Shown: positions 43,836 through 52,882 of the stretch, one piece after another
How positions within the stretch are numbered: position 1 is the stretch's first letter
Layout: each line of letters begins with the position of its first letter
NCBI GenBank assembly: GCA_013215145.1
Contig: JABSRP010000040.1
Coordinates: 1-64,000 of the forward strand
DNA: 64,000 nucleotides
Reading direction: 5' to 3'
Source: Pseudobacteriovorax sp.
GTDB taxonomy: Bacteria > Bdellovibrionota_B > Oligoflexia > Oligoflexales > Oligoflexaceae
Translations under genes and position numbers: made by a program
Notes under the pieces: generated by a model
The model's database searches: none
Seen by the model: the letters and a program-made list of their open reading frames with translations, nothing else
Told to the model about the DNA's origin: nothing

Positions 43836-45805
43836 GCGAAGTCTTGAAGTTAAACATCAACCAAGAAAACTCTCAAGCCAAGGTTGAGATAATTGCTGCA
43901 GAGGGTTTGCGAGCAAGTCACGAGATCATAACAGTCCTGGAAAAGTGCAAGTCTTCTTCGGAGCATATTATCGACCAGTTGCCGGATTTACTGGTAATCA
44001 TGTCGGTTGATGGTCGAATCCTAAAGGGTAACGACGCAGCCGCCAGCCTCATGGAATGTGATCCTGAGATGATCTTAAACTTAAATATATTTTCGGTGTT
44101 TCAGGCCGAAACTAGAAATATAATGAAATCGAGGATTTCATCACTGCTGAAAAATCGAGACATAGAACAGTTGCAATTTGAACTGCCGATCATCAACAAG
44201 AATGGCACTCAGATTGAACACCTCTGGACGGTTAGTCTCTTTTCCCAGATTTCTGAGAGACGAGGCCCGCTGATAAAGATTCTTGGAAAAGATATTTCCA
44301 AGATCAAAGAATTCGAGAAGAAACTATCCCAAATATTTTCGGCTATACCTCTTGGAATTTTTACTGTGGACTCCGACGGCAAAATTGAATGGCCTTACTC
44401 ACTATTTACCGAATATCTGTTAGGACAGGACAAACTCGCGGGAAGCGGCCTAGAGGAGGTGCTATTCGAGCCTATATGGGACTCACTCGACAGCATTGAA
44501 AAAACCGGAGCTGGGCAAGTCGTGGATTGTATCGGTGGCGATACGCTTTGGTTCGATATGGCAAAATTACACTTCCCCAATGAAGTGAAGTACGTGCGCG
44601 AAACTCCCGACGGTATCAAGCCTTGCTGGCTGGGAATTACCTATCATCCCATCGTTCACGAAAATACCATCGAAAAACTCATGATCGTCCTTGAAGACAG
44701 GACTGAGGTAGTAGAGGCGCGACGCGCTCTCGAAGTTCAACGAGAAATTGAGAATAACAAAATCAAAAAAATATTGGAAATTCAAAATTGTTCCGGCCCG
44801 TTACTTGAAGTGACGTTCAACGATTTTGACCTGTTGTTTCCTCGGATGAAAACAGAAATTGACGAAGAAAACTACGAGAAGGTCACAAGAACCCTACATG
44901 CTATCAAGGGAATCGCGCGTACGGCTGGTTTCACAGATATCGAACATCACGTTCACTCTACGGAAGATACCTTATTAACTCAGCTTTCTGCCAACAAAGT
45001 CAATAAAGAGTGGCTGGAAGATGGTTTTAACGAACTCAAAGATGAATGGAATGAGCTAAGGTCACTATGTTTCGCTCTATCCGGTCGTCAGCACGGTTTA
45101 CAAATCAAGCAGGCGGATTACATGGAAGTTCTTCATGAACTAAAGGAACTGAGATCTACCCTGGAACCCGATGCCAGGGTTCACGCTGACAAGATTCTAG
45201 AAAAGCTAGGAGGGGGCCAGTTCGCCCAACAAATCTTATTATCGACCCTGGAGCAGCGATTAGCCAAACAACTTAAGGTCACCATGGAATCGCTTGGTAA
45301 AAATATAAATCTTGTTTTTGACTGGAAAGACGTTGAGGTTATACAAAGCGAAATCCTTACTTTTTCTGAGGTATTTGTTCATTTACTTAACAATGCCATC
45401 GACCACGGCATCGAGTCGCCAACCGACCGCCAAAAGCTAGGCAAACCCGAGACTGGAACCATCACTATCAAGGCGGAAAGGGCTGAAGGATTTATTCATT
45501 TTGAAGTCATAGATGATGGAAAAGGGATTGAAAAACAGAAGATTATCGACACAGCTATTAAAAAAGAAATATTAAATGAGCGACAGATTAGCAAATTGAA
45601 GAATGACGATGATATACTAGAGTTAATGTTATTACCAGGATTCTCAACTAAGGAAAAAGTTGATACTATTAGTGGTAGGGGAATCGGACTGGATTCTGTC
45701 AACGATGCAGTCAAGTCCCTTGGTTGTAACAAGCTACAAATACGTTCAGAGATCGGAAAAGGAACGAAATTCCTGTTCGACGTTCCTTTAACAACAGTAG
45801 ACTAA
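43832..45805 (+). CDS. PAS-Hpt-CheA-like histidine kinase without CheW domain
   Basis: From the ATG at 43832 (GGAG seven bases upstream) the 657-residue cytoplasmic kinase has two PAS-like regions (about 45-160 and 165-290). The Hpt domain follows with His356 in RTLHAIKGIARTAGF. A linker leads to a CheA-type ATPase domain (LLNNAIDHGIESP, DDGKGIEKQK, ISGRGIGLDSV). The protein ends just after the ATPase domain, with no CheW-like P5 domain and no receptor-coupling part. It would sense through its PAS domains and phosphorylate the CheY encoded 12 bases downstream. The upstream CheX-like phosphatase completes the module. Confidence 0.88.
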   Translation: MSEVLKLNINQENSQAKVEIIAAEGLRASHEIITVLEKCKSSSEHIIDQLPDLLVIMSVDGRILKGNDAAASLMECDPEMILNLNIFSVFQAETRNIMKSRISSLLKNRDIEQLQFELPIINKNGTQIEHLWTVSLFSQISERRGPLIKILGKDISKIKEFEKKLSQIFSAIPLGIFTVDSDGKIEWPYSLFTEYLLGQDKLAGSGLEEVLFEPIWDSLDSIEKTGAGQVVDCIGGDTLWFDMAKLHFPNEVKYVRETPDGIKPCWLGITYHPIVHENTIEKLMIVLEDRTEVVEARRALEVQREIENNKIKKILEIQNCSGPLLEVTFNDFDLLFPRMKTEIDEENYEKVTRTLHAIKGIARTAGFTDIEHHVHSTEDTLLTQLSANKVNKEWLEDGFNELKDEWNELRSLCFALSGRQHGLQIKQADYMEVLHELKELRSTLEPDARVHADKILEKLGGGQFAQQILLSTLEQRLAKQLKVTMESLGKNINLVFDWKDVEVIQSEILTFSEVFVHLLNNAIDHGIESPTDRQKLGKPETGTITIKAERAEGFIHFEVIDDGKGIEKQKIIDTAIKKEILNERQISKLKNDDDILELMLLPGFSTKEKVDTISGRGIGLDSVNDAVKSLGCNKLQIRSEIGKGTKFLFDVPLTTVD

Positions 45806-45817
45806 TGGAGTTAGGTT

Positions 45818-46198
45818 ATGGCAAAGATCTTGATCGCAGATGATTCAGAGACTCTGAGAACAGAACTTAGAGAAGTTCTCGAAGGAGCTGGACATGATGT
45901 TGTCGAGGCGGTAGATGGCACAGACGGTGTCAAGAAAGCTGAGGAAGCAGAGGGTGTCCAACTGATAATCAGCGATTACAACATGCCAGGATTAGATGGA
46001 ATTACCATGATCCGAAAAATCAAGGAACTCGATCGGTATGCTAAGGTCCCTGTGGGTATGCTAACTACTGAGTCTTCCAAAGAACTCAAAGCGACAGGGA
46101 AAGAGGCTGGTGTGATAGTTTGGTTTGTGAAACCTTTCGAACCTAACCGCCTGCTAAGTACGATTGACAAAGTTCTCGAAAAATTTGCCGCAGCATAA
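45818..46198 (+). CDS. CheY-like single-domain response regulator
   Basis: The 126-residue protein is a lone receiver domain with ADDSETLR (acidic pair), phospho-acceptor Asp53 in IISDYNMPGLDG, Thr in MLTTESS and Lys in WFVKPFEP, all conserved. GGAG lies seven bases before the ATG. It is 12 bases after the CheA-like kinase gene and is followed by a strong terminator, so it is the last gene of the unit. Its output target is unknown; the downstream PilZ and receiver-TPR proteins are possible partners. Confidence 0.92.
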   Translation: MAKILIADDSETLRTELREVLEGAGHDVVEAVDGTDGVKKAEEAEGVQLIISDYNMPGLDGITMIRKIKELDRYAKVPVGMLTTESSKELKATGKEAGVIVWFVKPFEPNRLLSTIDKVLEKFAAA

Positions 46199-46226
46199 AA
46201 GAGATCTTTAGAATGAGAACAGGAAG

Positions 46227-46260
46227 GTTGGTACTGTACGATTCAGTGTACCAACTTTTT
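46227..46260 (+). terminator. Rho-independent terminator after the CheY gene
   Basis: An eight-bp perfect stem (GTTGGTAC 46227-46234 with GTACCAAC 46248-46255) closes a 13-base loop and is followed directly by TTTTT. It lies about 30 bases after the CheY stop. Confidence 0.88.
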
Positions 46261-46330
46261 CTCATTTGGGTAAAAGTCATCTTAAATACGTAACTACTCC
46301 GTGACACTATTTATCCTTTAACATAACGAT

Positions 46331-46720
46331 ATGAGGATTCGTCCGTTGGATATCTTAAAGAAATGCTTTTCATTACTTTATGATAAACGATCCGAACATC
46401 GTTACTCACTTTTAGGTTATTTTTCTGGTCAGTTCACGAGAGAATCCTCAGAAGAAGAAACCTTTGCCGTTCATCCTATCGACGTATCTAAGTTTGGGCT
46501 GGGACTACTGATCAACCCCGTGCCTGCAGAAAACGAAATCATCATTTATCAAAACGATCCCATAACCGAACCCATTCGATTTAGAATAAAGCACGTTCAT
46601 CTAACCAAGGGTAGCACTAAACTCGATACGAATCTTGCCCGCTGTGGTCTTCAGACGGAAGATGATAAGGAAATCATAAGCATCTTTTCTCAGTCTCTGT
46701 CGTTAATGATTCAGGAGTAG
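46331..46720 (+). CDS. PilZ-domain (cyclic di-GMP binding) protein
   Basis: The 129-residue protein carries both halves of the PilZ signature: RxxxR (Arg20 and Arg24 in RSEHR) and DxSxxG (Asp51, Ser53, Gly56 in IDVSKFGLG). A beta-barrel pattern lies between and after them. It should bind cyclic di-GMP. No strong ribosome binding site precedes the ATG at 46331. It is three bases before the receiver-TPR gene, which starts with TTG, so the two are co-expressed and may act together, coupling the second messenger to the phosphorelay here. Confidence 0.82.
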   Translation: MRIRPLDILKKCFSLLYDKRSEHRYSLLGYFSGQFTRESSEEETFAVHPIDVSKFGLGLLINPVPAENEIIIYQNDPITEPIRFRIKHVHLTKGSTKLDTNLARCGLQTEDDKEIISIFSQSLSLMIQE

Positions 46721-46723
46721 ACT

Positions 46724-48766
46724 TTGAAAGGAGTTCTTGACAGAATCGCAGACCCCAGTTGTTTCGTTCGGATTATCGATCCCATTAAAGACCGAGCGAA
46801 ACAAATTCAAGATATCTTAGCATCAAAAGGGTACAGCCGGGTTACATTGAACGACGATATAGCTTCTTTTGAAGACGACGTATCAAAAAAAGAAGTCAAC
46901 TGGCTTATCTGCCATCACCATGAAGACAATCATGAAGAATTCAGCCACATGCTGAAACGGATTCATCATCAACGTTGTAAAACTCGTGTCTTGGCATTAT
47001 GCCACAAATCAAACCCAAGTATGTATCGTCTATACGAATTAGGAATTATTGGACACATCCTTCGAAATACCAAAATCCAAGAGCAATTCGATCATTTTCT
47101 AAAAAAATGTAAACAGTACGCTACAACCAATCTCCTCGAAATAGGGTTATCAGCGTTTTATCTGAGAAAAATCTTTGAAGAGTTAGAAGACTGGCAAAAG
47201 CTCATTGACCTAGAAAGGCGTCTATCGAAGATCTATTCAAAGCAGATTAGCACTCACATCGTACTGGCGGAGGCCTATTGTAAAGCAGGAGATACAGATA
47301 ACGCCCGTCTCATTACCGCACAACTGAAGCAAATAAACTCTCCCAAATACGCAGCTTCAATAGAAAAACTAACAAAAAAGTTTCCGCAACTCAATACCCC
47401 AGGAACAAATTTTCCCGATATTTTTAATATTGATAAAGTGTTGGTTATAGAAGCTGATGATTCAGAATTTGTCCGCATTGAATCTAGCTTAAACGCTATA
47501 AGTATTCCTGAAGTCGTTAGATATACAGACTTCGAAACAGCTTGGACAGCCCTAAGCCGAGGTTTAAAACCCAATATTGTGATTTTTGAATGGAGCAACA
47601 AGACTAAAGGATTAACCTGCGATCAATTTATACAAAGATATCGAATTAACATTAGTCGCACTACCCCTCTCATTGCACTTGATTCGAACATTCCAGACCG
47701 CGACAATCAAATTATTCATGACATGCGTACTAACGCAATCATTCGCAAACCGGTTCGGGAAGAAAACTTCGTAATGGCTGTCACCTACGCGGTGGAGCAA
47801 TATTATCAACCTACCGAAGCACAGAGTATTGAAAGACGAATAGAGCAGCTTTTGATAGAGGGTGATTCTGCCTATGTGCAATTCCTAAAACATAAATTTA
47901 TCAATGATCCCAATGTAGATAAAAAAAGAAAATTTTACATAGAGGGTTTTTATCAATACTGCCTAAAAGAATACAAAAAGGCAAAAAAATTCCTCACTAA
48001 GGGTTTAACGCTACCAAATAAGAACGCCAATTATATTCAAAATATAGACAAAAAAAATATCCTGGCACATTGTTTTGATCGATTGGGAGATAAAGTAGCT
48101 GCAATCAAGTTGCTATCACTTACCATTCGAATTTCTCCTAAAAATATAGAATTGCATTGCTTTCAGTCATCGCTTCTCTATGAAGTAGGAGAGAAAAAGT
48201 CTGCAATAAAGTCTCTGGAAAACGCACTGGCTTTAGATAGCAAGAACCCTATGGTTATTGGATTAAAGGCAAAAATTTCCATCCTTGAGAAAGGCGAAGA
48301 AAGTCTACAAAATTTGCTATCTCAGTCACCAAATTCCCTACGTATTATCGAACGATTGAATATTCATGCCAACCGTTATCAAATAAAAGGTGAATTTGAC
48401 ATCAGCCTAAAAATCTATGAATGGCTAATCCAATTCATTCCCGATAAACTCGAGGACACTCTCGGGATCATTTACTACAATCAGGCATTAGCCCTAATCC
48501 GATGTAATCGCTTTAATCGCGCCATGGGAGCTTTATACTCAGCAAGTGAATATGAAGCGACTCCTACTGCAAAGAAAGCTAAATTACTTCGCATCAAGAT
48601 CGAAAAGATTCACGAGTCTAATCAGCCTATAGATCATATATTCGAGGAGATGCTCCCTCCCACAACAGAAACAAACATTTCTGTAACGAATGACTATGTG
48701 CAATTTGGTCTTTACTCTGTCTATGCTTGGGAACCGAATCCAGTAAAAATTGATCTGGTAGACTAA
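46724..48766 (+). CDS. Receiver-TPR protein with Glu at the phosphoacceptor position
   Basis: The 680-residue cytoplasmic protein starts at a TTG with AGGAG upstream. The first 130 residues are a degenerate receiver-like domain. A second receiver-like domain follows (about 237-365). Its acidic pair is present (IEADDSEF) and Lys342 (IIRKPVRE) is conserved, but the expected acceptor Asp is Glu289 in NIVIFEWSN. TPR-like helical repeats occupy about 370-640. Glu at this place can mimic a phosphorylated state. It is coupled to the PilZ gene. Similar double-receiver TPR proteins occur in other bacteria; the function is unknown. Confidence 0.75.
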   Translation: MKGVLDRIADPSCFVRIIDPIKDRAKQIQDILASKGYSRVTLNDDIASFEDDVSKKEVNWLICHHHEDNHEEFSHMLKRIHHQRCKTRVLALCHKSNPSMYRLYELGIIGHILRNTKIQEQFDHFLKKCKQYATTNLLEIGLSAFYLRKIFEELEDWQKLIDLERRLSKIYSKQISTHIVLAEAYCKAGDTDNARLITAQLKQINSPKYAASIEKLTKKFPQLNTPGTNFPDIFNIDKVLVIEADDSEFVRIESSLNAISIPEVVRYTDFETAWTALSRGLKPNIVIFEWSNKTKGLTCDQFIQRYRINISRTTPLIALDSNIPDRDNQIIHDMRTNAIIRKPVREENFVMAVTYAVEQYYQPTEAQSIERRIEQLLIEGDSAYVQFLKHKFINDPNVDKKRKFYIEGFYQYCLKEYKKAKKFLTKGLTLPNKNANYIQNIDKKNILAHCFDRLGDKVAAIKLLSLTIRISPKNIELHCFQSSLLYEVGEKKSAIKSLENALALDSKNPMVIGLKAKISILEKGEESLQNLLSQSPNSLRIIERLNIHANRYQIKGEFDISLKIYEWLIQFIPDKLEDTLGIIYYNQALALIRCNRFNRAMGALYSASEYEATPTAKKAKLLRIKIEKIHESNQPIDHIFEEMLPPTTETNISVTNDYVQFGLYSVYAWEPNPVKIDLVD

Positions 48767-49951
48767 TTAAGCTGAGTATTTTATAGAATCATTGTCTACA
48801 TAGCCTGCGGAGAAAATTTTTCTTCCATCGAATTGATTGGCTTTGAGTATCTCTTCGAATTCATCTTTCTTAGCATAATCTCTATCCCAGCGCTGAACCA
48901 AGGGGTCCATAATTTTAAAAAACTGACTAGGAAACAAGGCAATTATGATCATTTGTAGGTATCCATACGGTAGCGTTGGAGCATCATTCATCGGCTTCAA
49001 CTTCCAAAACGGTATGTGACCTTGCGCATGATGATGAGAATGCCTCGGAAGATTATACAAGTGATAACTCGAAGATCTATGATTAGAATTCCAAGAATGC
49101 CTAGGTTCTACAGATTTCTTTTCGCTACGTATAAGGCCGTAATGCTCTATGTAGTTGATCAATTCCAACAAGGCCTTTCCAAAAAACGAGCATAATAGAA
49201 AAAACACCAGGCCAAACCATCCACCAACTACTGCAAAAAAGCCGTAGACAGCTAGCGTCAACGTCCAATCTCGAAGGATTTGATTTTTCCAACTAAGTGA
49301 AGACCACCCTTGTTTCTTCAATCGCAATGACTCGAACTTCCAAGCCGAGACGAGACTCATGGTAGTAGATCTTAGAAGAAATCGATAGAACGATTCCCCT
49401 CTTCGCGAGGTTGCCGGATCCTTGCGAGTGGCTACGTTACGATGATGACCGTAGACATGCTCAATAGCGAAAGTCGTATCAGATGTAAATACCAACAGAT
49501 ACCGACCAACCCGAGTCCAAAAAGGGCTCCATACACGATGCACAAGTTCGTGAGCCACGTTGGTTCCGCCAACACCATAAAAGAAGGCGAAGTTTACGAT
49601 AAGAAGAGGAATGTAGGCGTAGCTTAGGCCATTAGAAAAGTTTTTTACCTCACCATCCGTAAGAGACGATAGTGCAACACCGACTCCAAACAAGTCTCCT
49701 GGACTCACATACCAAGCTAGCAAGAAAGTATTCAAAATCAACTGAGGTAGGCAAAGAAAGAGTAATACATTATAAAATTTGGAAAATGATTCCCGAGGGT
49801 TGTTCATTTCGGGACTACTGATCAAATCAGGGATCAAGATAGCCAAACCAAGATAAGCAAGCGGAGCAAAAAGAAATGCGCCTCCAAAAACCAGAGACAA
49901 TGTTCCAACCAGCAAAAACAAATTACAACTTGCAAATTTTATAATCCACAT
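48767..49951 (-). CDS. AlkB-type di-iron alkane hydroxylase family protein
   Basis: The 394-residue membrane protein has about six hydrophobic segments and the His boxes of the AlkB family: HELVH (134-138), EHVYGHH (164-170), NYIEHYGL (266-273) and RHSHHHAQG near 303-311. These ligate two irons that activate oxygen for hydroxylation of alkanes or other acyl chains. The third box reads HSHHHA where alkane hydroxylases usually have HSDHHA. GGGAGG lies eight bases before the ATG. No rubredoxin gene is near. It abuts the convergent receiver-TPR gene without a gap. Confidence 0.88.
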   Translation of the reverse strand: MWIIKFASCNLFLLVGTLSLVFGGAFLFAPLAYLGLAILIPDLISSPEMNNPRESFSKFYNVLLFLCLPQLILNTFLLAWYVSPGDLFGVGVALSSLTDGEVKNFSNGLSYAYIPLLIVNFAFFYGVGGTNVAHELVHRVWSPFWTRVGRYLLVFTSDTTFAIEHVYGHHRNVATRKDPATSRRGESFYRFLLRSTTMSLVSAWKFESLRLKKQGWSSLSWKNQILRDWTLTLAVYGFFAVVGGWFGLVFFLLCSFFGKALLELINYIEHYGLIRSEKKSVEPRHSWNSNHRSSSYHLYNLPRHSHHHAQGHIPFWKLKPMNDAPTLPYGYLQMIIIALFPSQFFKIMDPLVQRWDRDYAKKDEFEEILKANQFDGRKIFSAGYVDNDSIKYSA

Positions 49952-50073
49952 GGACTAAACCTCCCATAGGACTATCGGCATAAGTTGCCATCAACTTCAG
50001 TCTTAAAGTAAGAATTACCCGTTTAAGGCAAAGCTGCAGAAAAGTTTTGTAGTTTTTTTAGTCTATTACAATC

Positions 50074-52302
50074 TTACGCGGAGAGTTCCACGTCCTCTTT
50101 ATTTTCGTCTTCATTTTCTTCGAAGTCCTCACCGTCGGCAGCGGCTACGTACTGTGCTGGCCATTTGATTAGGAACGTCATCCCTGTCTTATCAGCCTTT
50201 TGTAAGATCAGGTTGCCACCGACGGACTCCATAGAATGAAGAACAGCGTCCATGCCGATGCCTCGCCCCGAAATATCTGTCACCTCATCGCGACTAGAGA
50301 ATCCAGGAGAACAGAGAACAGCGAGAGCATCTGCTTCCTTCCAAGTTTTCCAATGGCGCGTCTCGATATCTCTTTCCTGAGCTTTATTCCAAAGCACTTC
50401 GAAGTTCAAACCTCTACCATCATCCGCAAGGACAACGGCAATCTTGTCTTGATCGCGATGAATAGCGACAATGATGTTGCCTATGCGCTGCTTGCCTGAG
50501 GCTTCTCGCTCGTCAGGCTTTTCTATCCCATGATCCAATGAATTTCTCATCAGATGCAAGAGTAATTGCTTCAAAAGTCTAAAATCATAGTCACCCAGAG
50601 CTTCTGGCCGATTGAAGATCAACTGAACTTCTTTACCCAGCTGAACCGCCATGCTTTTCATGGAATTATTAATCTCTTCGGCGTAAGACTCCCAAACATC
50701 GGTCCATGTTACCTCGGTTTTTTCTTGGCTAGCTATGTATGGACTAACGATATCACGCATGGCCGCCAAAGCATCTTTTAGCGCCATAAGCTGCGACTTG
50801 AAAATCATGGTAGCATCTTCATTTAGTTCGCTACCAGATCGCGCGGCGGTGACGTAATTTTCACAGGAATGAGCCACGCGAGCCAACGCCTGTAAATCAA
50901 GTGTCCTAGCCGCACCTTTAAGGTTATGAAGGTGACGAAAGACATGATCAGCATCGTAGGGCTCGTCAATAATTGTAAGAATTTGGGCTAGGACCTGGAT
51001 ATTATCCACAGTAAAATCAAGAAGGGTATGAGCCTTCCACTTCCCCTGAACAAGTTCGTGAATCCGGACGATACTATCTAGCGCTTTATTTGCGGCAAAG
51101 CCTTCAATGTCTTCGAGTGCCTGGCGATCGGTTTCATCGCTAAATGTGACAACGATTTTTTTTACGGATTCATCCTGGACATAAGGAGCAAAGTTAAACT
51201 CATACAGAAAATTATGATCGTGAAGTCTCATGGGAAAAATCCGCGGACTGTTTTTCATAACCTCAGCAAACTGATCTGTGATAAAAAGATTGAAAGCCAT
51301 TAAAAAGGCATCGCGTAATTGGGCGACTTCGTTAGATGAGGATACAGATTTTGCTTCGAGAATTTTGAAAAAATCCTGACCTTGAAGATTCTCCTCGTCG
51401 AGAAGTACCGAAGCCTGTTTTGAGAACAGACGACCGATCTTGAGGTTATCGTCGATAACAATCAAGCCTTCGTGAAGTGAGCGCAGAATCGGATGCTCGC
51501 CAGCCCCCCCATCTGGTGGTAAGTCACTAGCAGTCTGACTAGTTTTCGAGAGGGCGTCTATACTCTCTCTATCCTTAACCTGACGATCCATTTCAGCAAT
51601 CTTACTTTGGTAACTCCCCAACTCTCTCGCGTTAGATTTGAGAATATTATCAAAGAAAACTAGTAGCTTTCTGTGTGTGCCAATTGCACTAAAAACCCCC
51701 GAATTGCCTGGATTTTTAGCGGCTTTGCCTTCTGACATCTCCACCAGACGAGCCCCCATCTCATGAAACCCTCGTTCCATGGACATCATCACGAAACGAT
51801 AAAAGACAGCGAAGGCAACGATTCCGCAAGCAAACAATAGACTAATTTGCCAAAGCCAAGAAAACCTGACCTCTTGCCAACCAGAGCTCACATCAAACAA
51901 ATGGATCCTTTGGGATCTCCCCTTGATTCCGACGACCCATACCTTACCATCGGAGTGAAAAGCTTCAATCGTCGCCCCACTTCGTTGTCGACTAGCTCGA
52001 AACCACGACTTTAACTCGGACTTTGTTTCTTCTCCCAGAGATTTTTGTTTTTTGAGAGCCTTGTAGGAAAATCGCTTCCGATCGACACCGGGAATGCTAG
52101 CACCGGATTGGAGGCTTTCGCCGACCTTGAACTTAGTTTCTGCGTGGAAACTTGATTGGGCTAAGTTATAGGTGATAAAGGCGGCAAATGCCAGAATCCC
52201 AGCTAATGCAAATGCGAAGCAAGTAAAAATTTTACGCCAAATATGCAAAACGACCCCATTTCTCGTCTGGGGAGGTGTTCGGATTTTGCCATACAAAATC
52301 AA
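50074..52302 (-). CDS. Membrane CheA-like histidine kinase with Hpt domain
   Basis: The 742-residue protein has transmembrane segments at about 25-47 and 149-169, enclosing a periplasmic sensor of about 100 residues. A coiled region and a PAS-like domain (about 270-395) follow. The Hpt domain has His459 in HLHNLKGAARTL. The CheA-type ATPase domain follows (MRNSLDHGIEKP, ADDGRGL, SGRGIGMDAV). It ends with an acidic tail and has no CheW-like P5 domain. The start is uncertain: TTG at 52302 and TTG at 52248 are possible and neither has a good ribosome binding site. It is a second receptor-free CheA-like kinase. Confidence 0.85.
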   Translation of the reverse strand: MILYGKIRTPPQTRNGVVLHIWRKIFTCFAFALAGILAFAAFITYNLAQSSFHAETKFKVGESLQSGASIPGVDRKRFSYKALKKQKSLGEETKSELKSWFRASRQRSGATIEAFHSDGKVWVVGIKGRSQRIHLFDVSSGWQEVRFSWLWQISLLFACGIVAFAVFYRFVMMSMERGFHEMGARLVEMSEGKAAKNPGNSGVFSAIGTHRKLLVFFDNILKSNARELGSYQSKIAEMDRQVKDRESIDALSKTSQTASDLPPDGGAGEHPILRSLHEGLIVIDDNLKIGRLFSKQASVLLDEENLQGQDFFKILEAKSVSSSNEVAQLRDAFLMAFNLFITDQFAEVMKNSPRIFPMRLHDHNFLYEFNFAPYVQDESVKKIVVTFSDETDRQALEDIEGFAANKALDSIVRIHELVQGKWKAHTLLDFTVDNIQVLAQILTIIDEPYDADHVFRHLHNLKGAARTLDLQALARVAHSCENYVTAARSGSELNEDATMIFKSQLMALKDALAAMRDIVSPYIASQEKTEVTWTDVWESYAEEINNSMKSMAVQLGKEVQLIFNRPEALGDYDFRLLKQLLLHLMRNSLDHGIEKPDEREASGKQRIGNIIVAIHRDQDKIAVVLADDGRGLNFEVLWNKAQERDIETRHWKTWKEADALAVLCSPGFSSRDEVTDISGRGIGMDAVLHSMESVGGNLILQKADKTGMTFLIKWPAQYVAAADGEDFEENEDENKEDVELSA

Positions 52303-52354
52303 GCAATATTCTGGAACAGGCTAATAATACCTACTTTTATTGATCAGGGATGTG

Positions 52355-52867
52355 TCAACGCCAGGCCTTATCCAAAAACCCTGCCCGACCTGAGCCTAGT
52401 TTGTAGCGTTTGTAAGCTTCAGGGTTCTTGGCATAGTATTGACAGTGAACGGTTTCAGCAACATAGAACTCCTGAGCCGGCTCAATGGAGACCGCAACAC
52501 GCCCCGCGAAGTTATCTATTTCGTTGATGCGATCTCTGGACGCTTCAGCCAGTTGTCTTTGAGATTCGTCGTGATAGAAAATAACTGGCCGGTACTGAGT
52601 TCCTTTATCTGCGAACTGCCCTTCGGAGTCCGTAGGATCGATATTCTTCCAGTAGTAATCCAGTAAGAGCGGATAGTCTTCCAATTTCGCGAAAGAGACC
52701 TGCACCACTTCAACATGACCAGTCATGCCTGTGCACACGTCCTCGTACTTGGGATGGGCGGTATGCCCCCCCATGTAACCTGGTAATACGGATTCGACTT
52801 GATCCAAATTGGCAAAGGGCTCTTCCATACACCAAAAGCACCCACCACCGAAAGTTGCCAAATTCAT
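52355..52867 (-). CDS. msrA: Peptide methionine sulfoxide reductase MsrA
   Basis: MsrA reduces methionine-S-sulfoxide in proteins. The 170-residue protein begins with ATFGGGCFWCMEEPF, containing the catalytic Cys of GCFWC. It continues with YMGGHTAHPKYEDVCTGMTGHVEVVQV and YWKNIDPTD, all family signatures. No signal peptide is seen, so it is cytoplasmic. AAGGAGAGG precedes the ATG. It lies 15 bases after the glyoxalase gene on the same strand and is probably co-transcribed with it. The usual length and all motifs are present. Confidence 0.97.
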   Translation of the reverse strand: MNLATFGGGCFWCMEEPFANLDQVESVLPGYMGGHTAHPKYEDVCTGMTGHVEVVQVSFAKLEDYPLLLDYYWKNIDPTDSEGQFADKGTQYRPVIFYHDESQRQLAEASRDRINEIDNFAGRVAVSIEPAQEFYVAETVHCQYYAKNPEAYKRYKLGSGRAGFLDKAWR

Positions 52868-52882
52868 GATACCTCTCCTTAG

